From assembly GCF_007993755.1 (NCBI RefSeq), contig NZ_CP042467.1, positions 4,922,001-4,986,000 of the forward strand: a DNA stretch of 64,000 nucleotides, in the 5' to 3' direction. Within the stretch, counting starts at the first letter, position 1, and each line of letters opens with the position of its first letter. The DNA is from Microvenator marinus. GTDB taxonomy: Bacteria; Myxococcota_A; Bradymonadia; Bradymonadales; Bradymonadaceae. Both the position numbers and the translations under genes were made by a program. The notes under the pieces were generated by a model. That model ran no database searches, was not told the DNA's origin, and saw nothing but the letters and a program-made list of their open reading frames with translations. This document shows, in pieces, positions 27,165 through 35,574 of the stretch.

Positions 27165-27655
27165 CCAGGCACCTCTTGTGACATACGTGTGGTGAGTTCG
27201 GGCCTTACGGGTGTCCCACACTTGGCGCAGAATCGGTCATCTAAGGAGAGCGGTGCGCTGCAAGATGAACACTCCAAACTCTTCTGTGCCTTTTCAATCT
27301 TTTCGACCATTGGCTTGTGGTCCCTGACGTAGGCTTCTGTTTCTGCGCGCCATCCCCTACCGCCGTGAATCTGGTCCAGTTCTCTCATGACACCCATAGC
27401 CTGGCGTTCCAGTTTGATTTTGAAGCGTTCGAAGTCTTCTTGCGAGATCTTCTCGGTGCCTCGGTCGAATTCAAGCTCACGCAAACCGCGCAGAAGCGCC
27501 TCTTTGCGAGCGAGCAAGAGCTCAACTTCTCTGATCTCATCATCGATTAGCTCGAGTCTGGCCTGCTCTTCCCGCGACTTAAGAAAGGGCTGGAGCGTGA
27601 GGTAGACCGCGACGAGCGTGAAAAATGCCCCGATCAAGATGAGTAGGAAGCTCAT
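27161..27655 (-). CDS. CcmI/CycH N-terminus-like protein with zinc ribbon
   Basis: 164 residues. A single N-terminal membrane helix (FLLILIGAFFTLVAVYLTL) leads to a coiled coil with LLRGLRELEFDRGTEKISQEDFERFK, the pattern of the CcmI/CycH N-terminal module. A C-terminal zinc ribbon (CSSCSAPLSLDDRFCAKCG) replaces the TPR domain that classical CcmI uses to bind apocytochrome. It overlaps ccmF and the next gene by four bases each. A scaffold role in haem ligation is likely but inferred. Confidence 0.8.
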   Translation of the reverse strand: MSFLLILIGAFFTLVAVYLTLQPFLKSREEQARLELIDDEIREVELLLARKEALLRGLRELEFDRGTEKISQEDFERFKIKLERQAMGVMRELDQIHGGRGWRAETEAYVRDHKPMVEKIEKAQKSLECSSCSAPLSLDDRFCAKCGTPVRPELTTRMSQEVPG

Positions 27656-29823
27656 GGTAAGTCGGTAGTTTCGGTAATGATATGAGTGTTGGCTACCAGT
27701 TCATAGCGCAACGCTGAGCCCCATGGTGTAAACGATTCCACGGCAAGCAACAACATCGGCAGCATGGCGAGGAAGAGAAAACTAGAGACCAGGGCAACTC
27801 GGGCCACAAGGTGCGAGGTCGGTCTTAGAGAATGGAGACCTTCGCGTGTTGGCCACATGCAGATCATCGTGCCAAACATCAAGACCGCAGCGCCAAACCA
27901 GAACCACCACGTAAATGGTGAGACGAAGATCTTGAAGCTCGCCCGGGTGCCCGTTGAGTCGTAGTTGACTAGCGCAACGTAGACGTCCTCAAGTGGCGTG
28001 GAACGGATGTCGATTTCACTGGTCGGCATGTTTGGCGACGTGTGGAAAATCGCTTTGCCAGGGTGGATGGTGTAGAGCATCTTCCCGCGCTGGGTCACGT
28101 CCATATCGGCGATGATCAGCAACTTCTCCTGGTCATTCTTTTCTCTAAGATTATTGAATTTGAAGGTGTAGTCGCCAACGGTGACGGTTTCACCACGTGC
28201 GATGGAGATATCCTTCTCAATCTTGAGCGCGTTTCCTGCGAATGCAATGAAGGCGAAGAGAATTCCGATGTGGATAATGTAGCCGCCATATCGTCTGCGC
28301 TGTTTAACCAAGAGTTCGTAGATCGCTTTGACAACAGACTCTTCATGCGACTTTCGGCGAGCCAAGATGCCTCGGACGAATTCTTCAACGGACGCTGCGC
28401 CGGCGAAGAAACAAAGCGCGACTGCGATCACGGCGTAGGTAACATCGTTCGGGTTTGGGTTAACGCCCAAGTATTGGGCGCGTGCGAACCAGTAAATGGC
28501 AAGGGAGAGCGGAGTAAGCACGAGCATGGTGATGGTTGGCCAGATAAAGTTCTTCTTAAAACTCTTTCCGGTGGTCTTGCGCCAAGACATGACGGTACCA
28601 AGCCCCATCAGAAGGAGGAGAACTAGGCCCATCGGGGCCATCCACTTATTGAACCATAGTGGTCCGATCGTGATTTCTTGGCCCCAGATTCCTTCTTTGA
28701 CCTTTGGCCACATGGTGCCGAAGAGAACCACGCCGGTCATGGCCATGAAGAGCCAGTTATTGAAGATGAACGCAGCTTCTTTGGACGCGGTGCTATCGAG
28801 CCTTTGCTCGGCTTTCATCGACGGCCATCGCCAGGCGAACATGCCAAAACCAATGACTGTCACACTGACCAAAAGGACAAGGAAGTACGGTCCAATCTCA
28901 CTTTGAGCGAAGGAGTGTACGGACTCGATGAGTCCACTTCGGGTGATGTAGGTACCAAAAATCGTCAGGATGAAGGAACCGATCATAAGCCCAAGATTCC
29001 AGCGCTTTAACATGCCACGCCGTTCTTGGATCATCAGTGAGTGAATCAACGCTGTGGTGGTCAACCATGGCAAGAATGATGCGTTCTCAACGGGGTCCCA
29101 GGCCCAGTAGCCACCCCAACCGAGCTCTTCATAGGCCCACATTCCGCCAAGCATGTTTCCGATACTGAGGAAGAACCACGGAATGAGGATCCATTGACGC
29201 GAAGCCTCGACCCATGCATTTGAGAAGTTCTTTGCGATCAGTGCAGCCATCGCGAACGCGAACGGAATGGTCATGGTGGCCATTCCAGTCAAGAGGCTCG
29301 GCGGATGTACCACCATTTTGGGGGTTTGAAGCAGCGGATTTAGGCCTTTTCCTTTTGTTGGGTCGTCGATGATCGAAAACGGTTCAAAGGGATTCGACCC
29401 GAAAACGAGGATCACCAACAAGCCTGTGATTACGGCGAGGCTCACAAAGGAAACCCAGGGCATCATGTCCTGGTATTTGTTGCGGTTGACATACATGCAG
29501 CTGGCAGTGGTGATTGCCACGATAGAAGTCCAGAAGAGCAAACTACCCGCCTGTCCACCCCACATAGCGCCCATCAAGTAGAAGAGCGGCATGGATTCAT
29601 CGGAGAAAGACGCCACGTACTGGATGCTAAAGTCGTGCGTAAAGAGGGCGTGCATAAGCACGCTACTCGCGGTCGCGATAGCCCCGAACGTGGCGTAGGT
29701 CGCCCAACGACTCGAAATGAGAAAGCGCCGTGACTGAGTTTGGCCGGCAACCCAGCTGAGTGCCATGCCAACGATGCTGAAATAGAGTGCAGCGTAGAGA
29801 GCTGCTGTCCCTAGCAATTTCAT
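27652..29823 (-). CDS. ccmF: Cytochrome c haem lyase CcmF
   Basis: A 723-residue polytopic inner-membrane protein that attaches haem to apocytochrome c. The WWD haem-handling motif is present (WGGYWAWDPVENASFLPWL, about residue 235), and the periplasmic domain with final helix (TWWFWFGAAVLMFGTMICMW) follows. Residues 1-480 carry most of the membrane segments. Family members usually have about 630-680 residues, so it is slightly long. It is 15 bases after ccmE and overlaps the CcmI-like gene. Confidence 0.95.
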   Translation of the reverse strand: MKLLGTAALYAALYFSIVGMALSWVAGQTQSRRFLISSRWATYATFGAIATASSVLMHALFTHDFSIQYVASFSDESMPLFYLMGAMWGGQAGSLLFWTSIVAITTASCMYVNRNKYQDMMPWVSFVSLAVITGLLVILVFGSNPFEPFSIIDDPTKGKGLNPLLQTPKMVVHPPSLLTGMATMTIPFAFAMAALIAKNFSNAWVEASRQWILIPWFFLSIGNMLGGMWAYEELGWGGYWAWDPVENASFLPWLTTTALIHSLMIQERRGMLKRWNLGLMIGSFILTIFGTYITRSGLIESVHSFAQSEIGPYFLVLLVSVTVIGFGMFAWRWPSMKAEQRLDSTASKEAAFIFNNWLFMAMTGVVLFGTMWPKVKEGIWGQEITIGPLWFNKWMAPMGLVLLLLMGLGTVMSWRKTTGKSFKKNFIWPTITMLVLTPLSLAIYWFARAQYLGVNPNPNDVTYAVIAVALCFFAGAASVEEFVRGILARRKSHEESVVKAIYELLVKQRRRYGGYIIHIGILFAFIAFAGNALKIEKDISIARGETVTVGDYTFKFNNLREKNDQEKLLIIADMDVTQRGKMLYTIHPGKAIFHTSPNMPTSEIDIRSTPLEDVYVALVNYDSTGTRASFKIFVSPFTWWFWFGAAVLMFGTMICMWPTREGLHSLRPTSHLVARVALVSSFLFLAMLPMLLLAVESFTPWGSALRYELVANTHIITETTDLP

Positions 29824-29838
29824 GAGGTGCCTCTTAGG

Positions 29839-30327
29839 CTAGAGGGATGCTTGAGGTTGATGCGCGGTGGGCGGAGCCCCTTCGTACCGGCTTGGACACT
29901 TTACGAGGACTTCGTTCGCCTCGACGATCATATCGTCAGAAACGACGCCTTCCACAACCACTTCCATGTCTTCATCGAAGGTGTCGGGCATCGCCTTATC
30001 GTAAGTCACAGCGATTGATTTTCCGTTTTCAATCACGTTGAACTTGCGATGCAGTTCTCCGTCATTGCCTACGATCGTACCGGGTTCAACCTTTCCCTTG
30101 ATACGTACTTTTTGGCCCACGAGGTCCGGACCTTTCGCTACGGCCTGATCAACGGTGTAGAAATAGGTTTCTGCGCCCATTCCGTCCATGACCAAAAAGG
30201 CCACGCCCACAGCGGCCATGAGAAGTCCAACGATCAAGAGCCAAGGAGTAGACTTGCCACTCTCTTCTTCGAGCTCTGCCTCGATGGGTGAATCTGGATC
30301 CAAGTCGTATTGCTCTGTCATAGTCAC
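29839..30327 (-). CDS. ccmE: Haem chaperone CcmE, Cys-type (CxxxY)
   Basis: 162 residues. A short acidic N-terminus and one membrane helix (about 28-47) precede the OB-fold domain (VGQKVRIKGKVEPGTI, KFNVIENGKSIAVTYDKAMPDTF). The haem-binding motif reads CPSRY (Cys144, Tyr148) instead of HxxxY, the codon for Cys being at 29896-29898. Cys-type CcmE is known from system I* organisms such as Desulfovibrio, where haem is bound by the cysteine. This is the only cysteine in the protein. GAGGTG precedes the start. It leads the ccmE-F-I-x-A-B operon. Confidence 0.93.
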   Translation of the reverse strand: MTMTEQYDLDPDSPIEAELEEESGKSTPWLLIVGLLMAAVGVAFLVMDGMGAETYFYTVDQAVAKGPDLVGQKVRIKGKVEPGTIVGNDGELHRKFNVIENGKSIAVTYDKAMPDTFDEDMEVVVEGVVSDDMIVEANEVLVKCPSRYEGAPPTAHQPQASL

Positions 30328-30425
30328 CTCGCCATCGTCGCTTTAGAACCTACACCAAAAAGTGTGATTAAGCGACTCAAAGGGGTAATAGATGACTAAA
30401 AGGCAGAACGGAAGACCGATATTCC

Positions 30426-31214
30426 TCACCAGAGGTCGATTTCGCCCTTCTTGCGCGGATCTTCTTTTTTCTTAGCGGGGGCGCGTTTGATCACGCGCTT
30501 TCTGACAGGAGCACTTCTTCTTGGCTTTGCTTTCGTCTTTCGGGCTTCTAGAGCGTTGACGAAGCTTTCTTCGATCAAAAAGATCTCCGAGTTAAACCCG
30601 AGTCCAACCTCAAAGGTCGGATTTTCAGGAATCGGTAGAATGGGATCTTTGAGGGGATCTACGGAAGGGGTCTTGATGCTGAACTTGACTTTGGTCTCTG
30701 GCACGCCAACAAACACGATATGTGCTTGGCCCATGTCGTCTGTCCGCCCGATCTCTTCACCATCCTTCAGGACAGGTAGGTTTTCGCAGAATGTAGAGTC
30801 GATCATCTTCGGGTCGCAATTTGCTGATACCCAAACCATGTATTCTTTCTTCTGAGACTCGAACGACGCGTTTAGAGCTACCGGTACACCTAGGCCCGAG
30901 CTCGTAAGTCGAAGGGACTCCGTCACGGATTCATCACTCATTAAGCGGTATCCGGAGAGAGTTCCAATTCCGAGTGTGACGCTTGCACCGGGACGCTCCG
31001 TAAGCATCGCTTCAAACTTGCCGTCTTGGTCGGTGTAGCCGATGACTTTGCCGTCCACGAGGACTGGCGCCAGCGGAACTGGCCCACCGGGCTCAGTGGC
31101 AGACACTTCGAGACGGAAATCTTTCATTGGAGGGGGCGGTGGGGGCCCTTCATCTCCGCATCCCAATAGTGGGGACGTCATGGCGATCAATAGTGAAATG
31201 GCGAGTGTTCTCAT
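30426..31214 (-). CDS. Lipoprotein with beta domains and basic C-terminus
   Basis: 262 residues with the lipobox LLGC and a Pro run (PPPPPP). Two similar segments follow, each containing DGK/DGEEIG(R/Y)TDxxG (about 45-62 and 145-160), as in PEGA or carboxypeptidase-regulatory-like beta domains. The end is strongly basic (KTKAKPRRSAPVRKRVIKRA). It sits directly downstream of the pseudokinase gene (24-base gap). Such PEGA-like proteins often accompany kinases. The basic tail could bind nucleic acid or cell-envelope polymers; function unknown. Confidence 0.75.
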   Translation of the reverse strand: MRTLAISLLIAMTSPLLGCGDEGPPPPPPMKDFRLEVSATEPGGPVPLAPVLVDGKVIGYTDQDGKFEAMLTERPGASVTLGIGTLSGYRLMSDESVTESLRLTSSGLGVPVALNASFESQKKEYMVWVSANCDPKMIDSTFCENLPVLKDGEEIGRTDDMGQAHIVFVGVPETKVKFSIKTPSVDPLKDPILPIPENPTFEVGLGFNSEIFLIEESFVNALEARKTKAKPRRSAPVRKRVIKRAPAKKKEDPRKKGEIDLW

Positions 31215-31238
31215 AGGAGCTCCTTGGTCCTTTTGTTC

Positions 31239-33188
31239 CTATGGACTCGGTTCTTCAGTTCGTTCGACTTTAACGGCCTTAAGCAGCTTGTTTCTATTGA
31301 AGAATCCTTGCTGATCCGCACCTGGGTCGATCTTACTAAGTTGCTGATAATAGAGCCGTGCGGCGCTAATCTTATCGTCCTTGATGGAGTTCCGAACTTG
31401 CTCAACCGATTCCTTTCGGATCTCCTTAACGAGCGAGGCGTCATAAAGATCTTCGATAAATTTCTTATCTTCATCGGTGAGTTCGGAATAGCGAATGGCT
31501 TCTGCCATCTTCTCAAGTGCGATGCTGTATTGCTCTTGTTGAGACTTTCTGGTCAGACGATTGATGCCCTTGACGGCCTCTTGTGCAACTTTCCTCGCAT
31601 TATCAGCGCGCTCTTGGTCTTTCTCAACAGGGGCATCTGCCGTTTCTTCTGGAGGCAGCGGGTTGGTCTCATAACTGAGTGTAACCGCGACTCTCGGGTC
31701 TGTCTCTTTGGCCAGACCCTCGGGAAGCCCTGGCTTTGGGTCTTCGGCCGGAGCGTCTTCCCCTGCGGCGTTCTCGGTATTTGGCGTTGGCTCTTCCAGG
31801 TTATCTGGCGGCGCAACTGCGATATCCGGCCCGGCAACAGGCTTGGGCTTCGGCTTCTGCTGAGAAACGTATCCGATGCCTAAGACGAGAACTGCGATTA
31901 GGGCAAAGACTCCAATTCCCACCTTCATGCGGTGTTCCGGTGGAATCCCCTTGATACCTTTACCTCCCGAGCCTTTTTGTGGAGCAAGAGCCGCCGCAAA
32001 ATCAGCCGGCGTCGCGATCCTCTGTGCAGGATCTTGCTGAAGCCCTTGAATACAAGCACCCGAGAACGGTGCCGGCAGCTGGGGCGTAATAGCCAGATTG
32101 AGCGGGTAGCCGGAGAGCATGGCCACACAAACAGCAGCCAAGCTGTAGACGTCCGTTGCGGGATAAACCTGACGCTGCTGCGGAGGAATATTGAGTTCTG
32201 GTGGCCCAAAGGGCCCGAGATTCCCTCGATCTTGGAACGCCACGATGTCGAAGGGTTCGATCATGATGTTTCCATCATCCTGAACCCAGACAGAATCGGT
32301 GGTGAGGTTTGCGTAAACAAACTGGAACTGGTGGATATGAGCCAGCGCCTGCGCGATTTGATTGACCCACTGAACCACGAGTTCGGGGTTCTGCGGGCCG
32401 TTCTGCGCGAGCACGTTCGTAAGCTGATAGCCAGACGGCATGGGCATTTCCACCCAGGCACCAGACGGGCTAGCCAACATCCCAGTAATACCCAAAAGGT
32501 GGGGATGTTTGATCTGGTCGAGCATCATGCAGCGTTGGCTGATCTCAAAAGGCATGGTGTTTACGTCCCCCTCCCAAATTCGCTTGAGCACGACTTGGCG
32601 GCCCATCCTGTTCTGGGCGAAAATCAGCGTGAGCTCACCAGACTGGATGTTTTCAGGGCCATACGCATACTCTTGTTTGAGTACCGGGTCGTTTTCGACG
32701 GAGTTCGAGTTCGAGACTCCAGCCCCTGCTTGCAAGGCATTGATATCGACAAATTGAGTATTCTGTTCGCTTGGAGCAGGCGCACCGGCCGCTAACTCGG
32801 CGATATTCAGGAATTGGGTCGCCCCTTCAGGCTCCTGCGATTGACCGATCACAAGCCCCGGACTCGAGCCGGGCTGAGCATAGCCACCGCTTTGGGGAGG
32901 CTGCCCGTATCCACCACTTTGTGGAGGCTGCCCGTAACCGCCGCTTTGAGGGCCGTGCCCTTGGACTTGAACACCTGGACCTGCGCCGGAAGGTTTTGGG
33001 TTTCCGTACGCGTCGATCGAGAACATTTCGGTCGCTTCATCTCCCGGGGCATCGTTCTGCATGGGAGGTAGCGAACTCAAATTTACCATCGCTGTAGCTT
33101 CATCGCCGAAGTCATCATCTTCGAATTGGCGTTGATTCTGGCGATCAATGAGGCTTTTGCGTGCCTGTTTGAACCGGTCTTCTGACAT
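31239..33188 (-). CDS. Transmembrane pseudokinase with four FHA-ligand-like motifs
   Basis: 649 residues. The disordered N-terminal arm (1-175) has four short Thr motifs: ATAMV (Thr32), ATEMF (Thr53), ATQFL (Thr124) and NTQFV (Thr144), with SGGYGQPPQ repeats between them. The kinase-like domain (about 180-400) keeps the lysine (VVLKRI) but lacks the HRD catalytic Asp (YANLTTDSVW) and has no DFG (IEPFDIV), so it is probably inactive. A membrane helix (VGIGVFALIAVLVLGIGYV) and a Pro/Glu-rich periplasmic region with a helical end follow. It lies between a CpaF ATPase gene and a lipoprotein gene. A scaffold that recruits FHA proteins is inferred. Confidence 0.85.
   Translation of the reverse strand: MSEDRFKQARKSLIDRQNQRQFEDDDFGDEATAMVNLSSLPPMQNDAPGDEATEMFSIDAYGNPKPSGAGPGVQVQGHGPQSGGYGQPPQSGGYGQPPQSGGYAQPGSSPGLVIGQSQEPEGATQFLNIAELAAGAPAPSEQNTQFVDINALQAGAGVSNSNSVENDPVLKQEYAYGPENIQSGELTLIFAQNRMGRQVVLKRIWEGDVNTMPFEISQRCMMLDQIKHPHLLGITGMLASPSGAWVEMPMPSGYQLTNVLAQNGPQNPELVVQWVNQIAQALAHIHQFQFVYANLTTDSVWVQDDGNIMIEPFDIVAFQDRGNLGPFGPPELNIPPQQRQVYPATDVYSLAAVCVAMLSGYPLNLAITPQLPAPFSGACIQGLQQDPAQRIATPADFAAALAPQKGSGGKGIKGIPPEHRMKVGIGVFALIAVLVLGIGYVSQQKPKPKPVAGPDIAVAPPDNLEEPTPNTENAAGEDAPAEDPKPGLPEGLAKETDPRVAVTLSYETNPLPPEETADAPVEKDQERADNARKVAQEAVKGINRLTRKSQQEQYSIALEKMAEAIRYSELTDEDKKFIEDLYDASLVKEIRKESVEQVRNSIKDDKISAARLYYQQLSKIDPGADQQGFFNRNKLLKAVKVERTEEPSP
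32876..32955 (-). repeat. SGGYGQPPQ coding repeat in the pseudokinase
   Basis: Three imperfect 27-base units encode QSGGYGQPP in the N-terminal arm of the pseudokinase. They are Gly/Tyr/Gln/Pro-rich and resemble the GFG linker of the FHA protein encoded at 20 kb, which supports a disordered, possibly sticky, arm. Confidence 0.75.
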
Positions 33189-33216
33189 GGGCCTTCAGGG
33201 GCGAGGGTGTATGGGC

Positions 33217-34326
33217 TTAATGCCTCGGTGGTTTGAACCAGTTTTCGTCGTAATCTAGTCCACGCGTCTTAATATCATCGGCGAAAGTTGGAATATTTCC
33301 AAGAGCTTCCATTTGTCCGAGGACTTTTCCGGTGCCAGGCTCGTAGCCACGATGCTTGAATTCAAAGAGCGGATAAATTCTGTATTCGCCGATTTCATCG
33401 AGTCCAAGGCACTCCACAATATGCGTCAGCTTTCTCGAACCATCGTTGAATCGAGAAGTCTGAATGATGATATTGATGGCGGACGCCACCTGAGAGCGAA
33501 TCGCTTTGAGCGGCAGTTCCACCTCGGACATCATACACATGGTTTCCAAACGTCTCAACGTATCGTCCGGATAGGTGGCGTGAGTGGTAGACATTGAGCC
33601 ACCGTGACCGGAGGTCATGGCCTGAATCAGGTCGAGGGCCTCACCACCACGAATCTCACCGATGACCACGCGGTCTGGGCGCAAACGCATCGCGGAGCGG
33701 AAGAGGTCGCCGATTTCGACTTTGCCACGGCCCTTTGAGTCCGCCTGCCGCGCCTCGAGCATGAGTACGTGGGGCTGTTGGAGCTGTAGCTCGGTCGAGT
33801 CCTCGATCACAATGATGCGCTCAGCTGGGTCGATCAGGGTGGACACACAGTTCAGAAGCGAGGTTTTTCCAGATCCGGTACCGCCGGCGACCATGATATT
33901 CTTTTCCGAGTGCACGCAGCACTCGATGAATTTTGCGGCTTCGTGCGTAATCGAGCCGTAGCTGATGAGTTTGTCGATGGTCAGGTCGAACTTACCGAAT
34001 CGACGGATGGCAATCGAGACCCCGTTTCGAGCACAGGGTGGAATGATGACGTGAACACGACTCCCGTCTGGCAGACGCGCATCAAGTCGAGGGTTGAGTT
34101 CGTTGAGCGTCTTCCCAACGTACTGAGCGATGTTCTTGGCACCGCCCATCAAATCATCTTCGTTGTCGAAAACCGCCTCAGTCTTTTGAAGCTTACCCTT
34201 GACCTCGATCCAGATATCGTCGGGTCCATTGATCATGATCTCAGAGACGGAATCATCCTCAAGGTATGGCTGAATGCACTTGAAGTACCGTTTGATCGAC
34301 TGATCGAATATCTCTTTAGGGATCAT
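33217..34326 (-). CDS. Second CpaF-family secretion ATPase (no FHA domain)
   Basis: 369 residues with the complete catalytic core of the CpaF/TadA family: RLPDGSRVHVIIPP, Walker [13 protein letters not shown] (Lys154), RPDRVVIGEIRGGEALD and GHGGSMSTTHA. It lacks the FHA domain and long N-terminal part of the CpaF in the Tad cluster. No other pilus or secretion gene is adjacent. Instead it stands between ccmD-like genes and the pseudokinase. It could serve the same Tad platform as an alternative motor, or a different machine. Confidence 0.9.
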   Translation of the reverse strand: MIPKEIFDQSIKRYFKCIQPYLEDDSVSEIMINGPDDIWIEVKGKLQKTEAVFDNEDDLMGGAKNIAQYVGKTLNELNPRLDARLPDGSRVHVIIPPCARNGVSIAIRRFGKFDLTIDKLISYGSITHEAAKFIECCVHSEKNIMVAGGTGSGKTSLLNCVSTLIDPAERIIVIEDSTELQLQQPHVLMLEARQADSKGRGKVEIGDLFRSAMRLRPDRVVIGEIRGGEALDLIQAMTSGHGGSMSTTHATYPDDTLRRLETMCMMSEVELPLKAIRSQVASAINIIIQTSRFNDGSRKLTHIVECLGLDEIGEYRIYPLFEFKHRGYEPGTGKVLGQMEALGNIPTFADDIKTRGLDYDENWFKPPRH

Positions 34327-34419
34327 GCGAAAGTCCTAGAAATCACGCAAAAATGGTGTCTTCGAAATGATAGTAGTGAGAGCTCTCGGTCGCACTATAC
34401 ATGAGGGAGAAAATGCAGG

Positions 34420-34587
34420 TCAATCCGCGGTCTTGTTTGCGGCTGCTTCCTCAATTTTTTGTCTGCGCTTAAGTCGTTTTCGTCTCTCAATCTCTTCCTG
34501 TTCGGCAGCCCAACGGCCTATATAATAGCCTGCGAATACGCCTACGAGCAAAATAACTGGTATGTAAAAAATGTGGGCGGTGGACAT
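34420..34587 (-). CDS. Small single-helix membrane protein, CcmD-like
   Basis: 55 residues: one membrane helix (IPVILLVGVFAGYYIGRWAA) and a highly charged Arg/Lys/Glu cytoplasmic coil. ATG 34587 is chosen because GTGGAGGAATG lies just upstream; the longer frame to 34650 overlaps the previous gene. It starts directly after the CcmD-like gene. Size and shape match CcmD, the small stabiliser of the CcmC-CcmE complex, but the sequence is too short for a firm call. Confidence 0.6.
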   Translation of the reverse strand: MSTAHIFYIPVILLVGVFAGYYIGRWAAEQEEIERRKRLKRRQKIEEAAANKTAD

Positions 34588-34588
34588 A

Positions 34589-34837
34589 TCATTCCTCCAC
34601 ACCTGCAATGGAGTCGAGTCGCTTCTGAAGCGTCTCGAGATCGTCTTCAATCGCAGATTGTCGGCGAGAAAGGATGGCTAGATAGCCAAGTAAGAGTGCG
34701 AAGAACCCGATGTACGAGGCGAGCATGAGCACGCCGCCAGGGACGCTGGTTTCGTTCGAAGCCATATTCTGAGCGACGGCATTCGTGCTCAAAAGGCAAA
34801 GTGTTACGCAAATGACGGGGGTAAGTCGGCTCATCAT
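34589..34837 (-). CDS. CcmD-family small membrane protein
   Basis: 82 residues: a signal-like first helix (ending near VAQN), a second helix (LASYIGFFALLLGYLAIL), then RRQSAIEDDLETLQKRLDSI as a short coiled coil. Its ATG overlaps the ccmC stop (ATGATGA), so it is co-translated with ccmC. Small proteins of this form after ccmC are commonly annotated as CcmD family. Confidence 0.65.
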   Translation of the reverse strand: MMSRLTPVICVTLCLLSTNAVAQNMASNETSVPGGVLMLASYIGFFALLLGYLAILSRRQSAIEDDLETLQKRLDSIAGVEE

Positions 34838-35529
34838 TTCACAGACCTCGAGTAATCTTCAAAATCGACGTAGAGGCGGTCGAGAGCTAGCTGTCGCGCG
34901 CGGATTCGGGATGCAAGCCACACGAGGACCACAAAGACCAGAAGTACGGCGAGCATGGAAAATCGGAAACTAAAGGCGATTTCGTCCGAGAGACCTCCGC
35001 CGCCTTCGCGCTCAACGGTTGGGTGCAAGCCGCCCCACTTTCGCACGGCGTAGTGAACGATTGGGATGTCCACAAATGCGAAGATCGTCGCAGCAGCTGC
35101 AATTTTCTTAATGCGCTCAGAGTTGCCGGCAAAGCTTCGAATCAAGAAGGCCCCGCCGTAGAGTAAGAAAAGTACAAAGGTCGCAGTCAGTTGAGGGTCC
35201 CAAACCCATGCCTTGCCCCACGCTTTGTAAGCCCAGAGGGGTCCGGAAACAAAGACGTAAAGGCAAAACAAGAGACCTATTTCTACGCCTGTCTGAGAGA
35301 GTGCATCCCAGCCGGCTCGAGGTCTCATGAGGTAGGCGAGGCTCGCAACGGAAGCTACGGTAAAGCCCGCGTAGGCGGCCATCGCGGCGGGCACATGCGT
35401 GTAGAAAATCTTCTGCACAATGCCCATGGTTTGCTCAATGGGGGCGCTAAAGAACACCAGATAGAGAGCAAACAACATCAAAGAAGAGGCTGCGATTAGT
35501 AGCCCCCAGTAGAGTTTTCTAAGTCTCAT
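34834..35529 (-). CDS. ccmC: Haem delivery protein CcmC
   Basis: A 231-residue inner-membrane protein with six helices. The WWD-type motif WGKAWVWDPQLT (about residues 125-136) and flanking conserved histidines (FYTHVPAA and VHYAVRKWGGLHP) are typical of CcmC, which binds haem and hands it to CcmE. It is the first ccm gene in the minus-strand run, 45 bases after obg. Confidence 0.94.
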   Translation of the reverse strand: MRLRKLYWGLLIAASSLMLFALYLVFFSAPIEQTMGIVQKIFYTHVPAAMAAYAGFTVASVASLAYLMRPRAGWDALSQTGVEIGLLFCLYVFVSGPLWAYKAWGKAWVWDPQLTATFVLFLLYGGAFLIRSFAGNSERIKKIAAAATIFAFVDIPIVHYAVRKWGGLHPTVEREGGGGLSDEIAFSFRFSMLAVLLVFVVLVWLASRIRARQLALDRLYVDFEDYSRSVK

Positions 35530-35574
35530 GTTTTAGACCTCAGGTCCGGCGCGCAACACCGTATATCATAAGGT

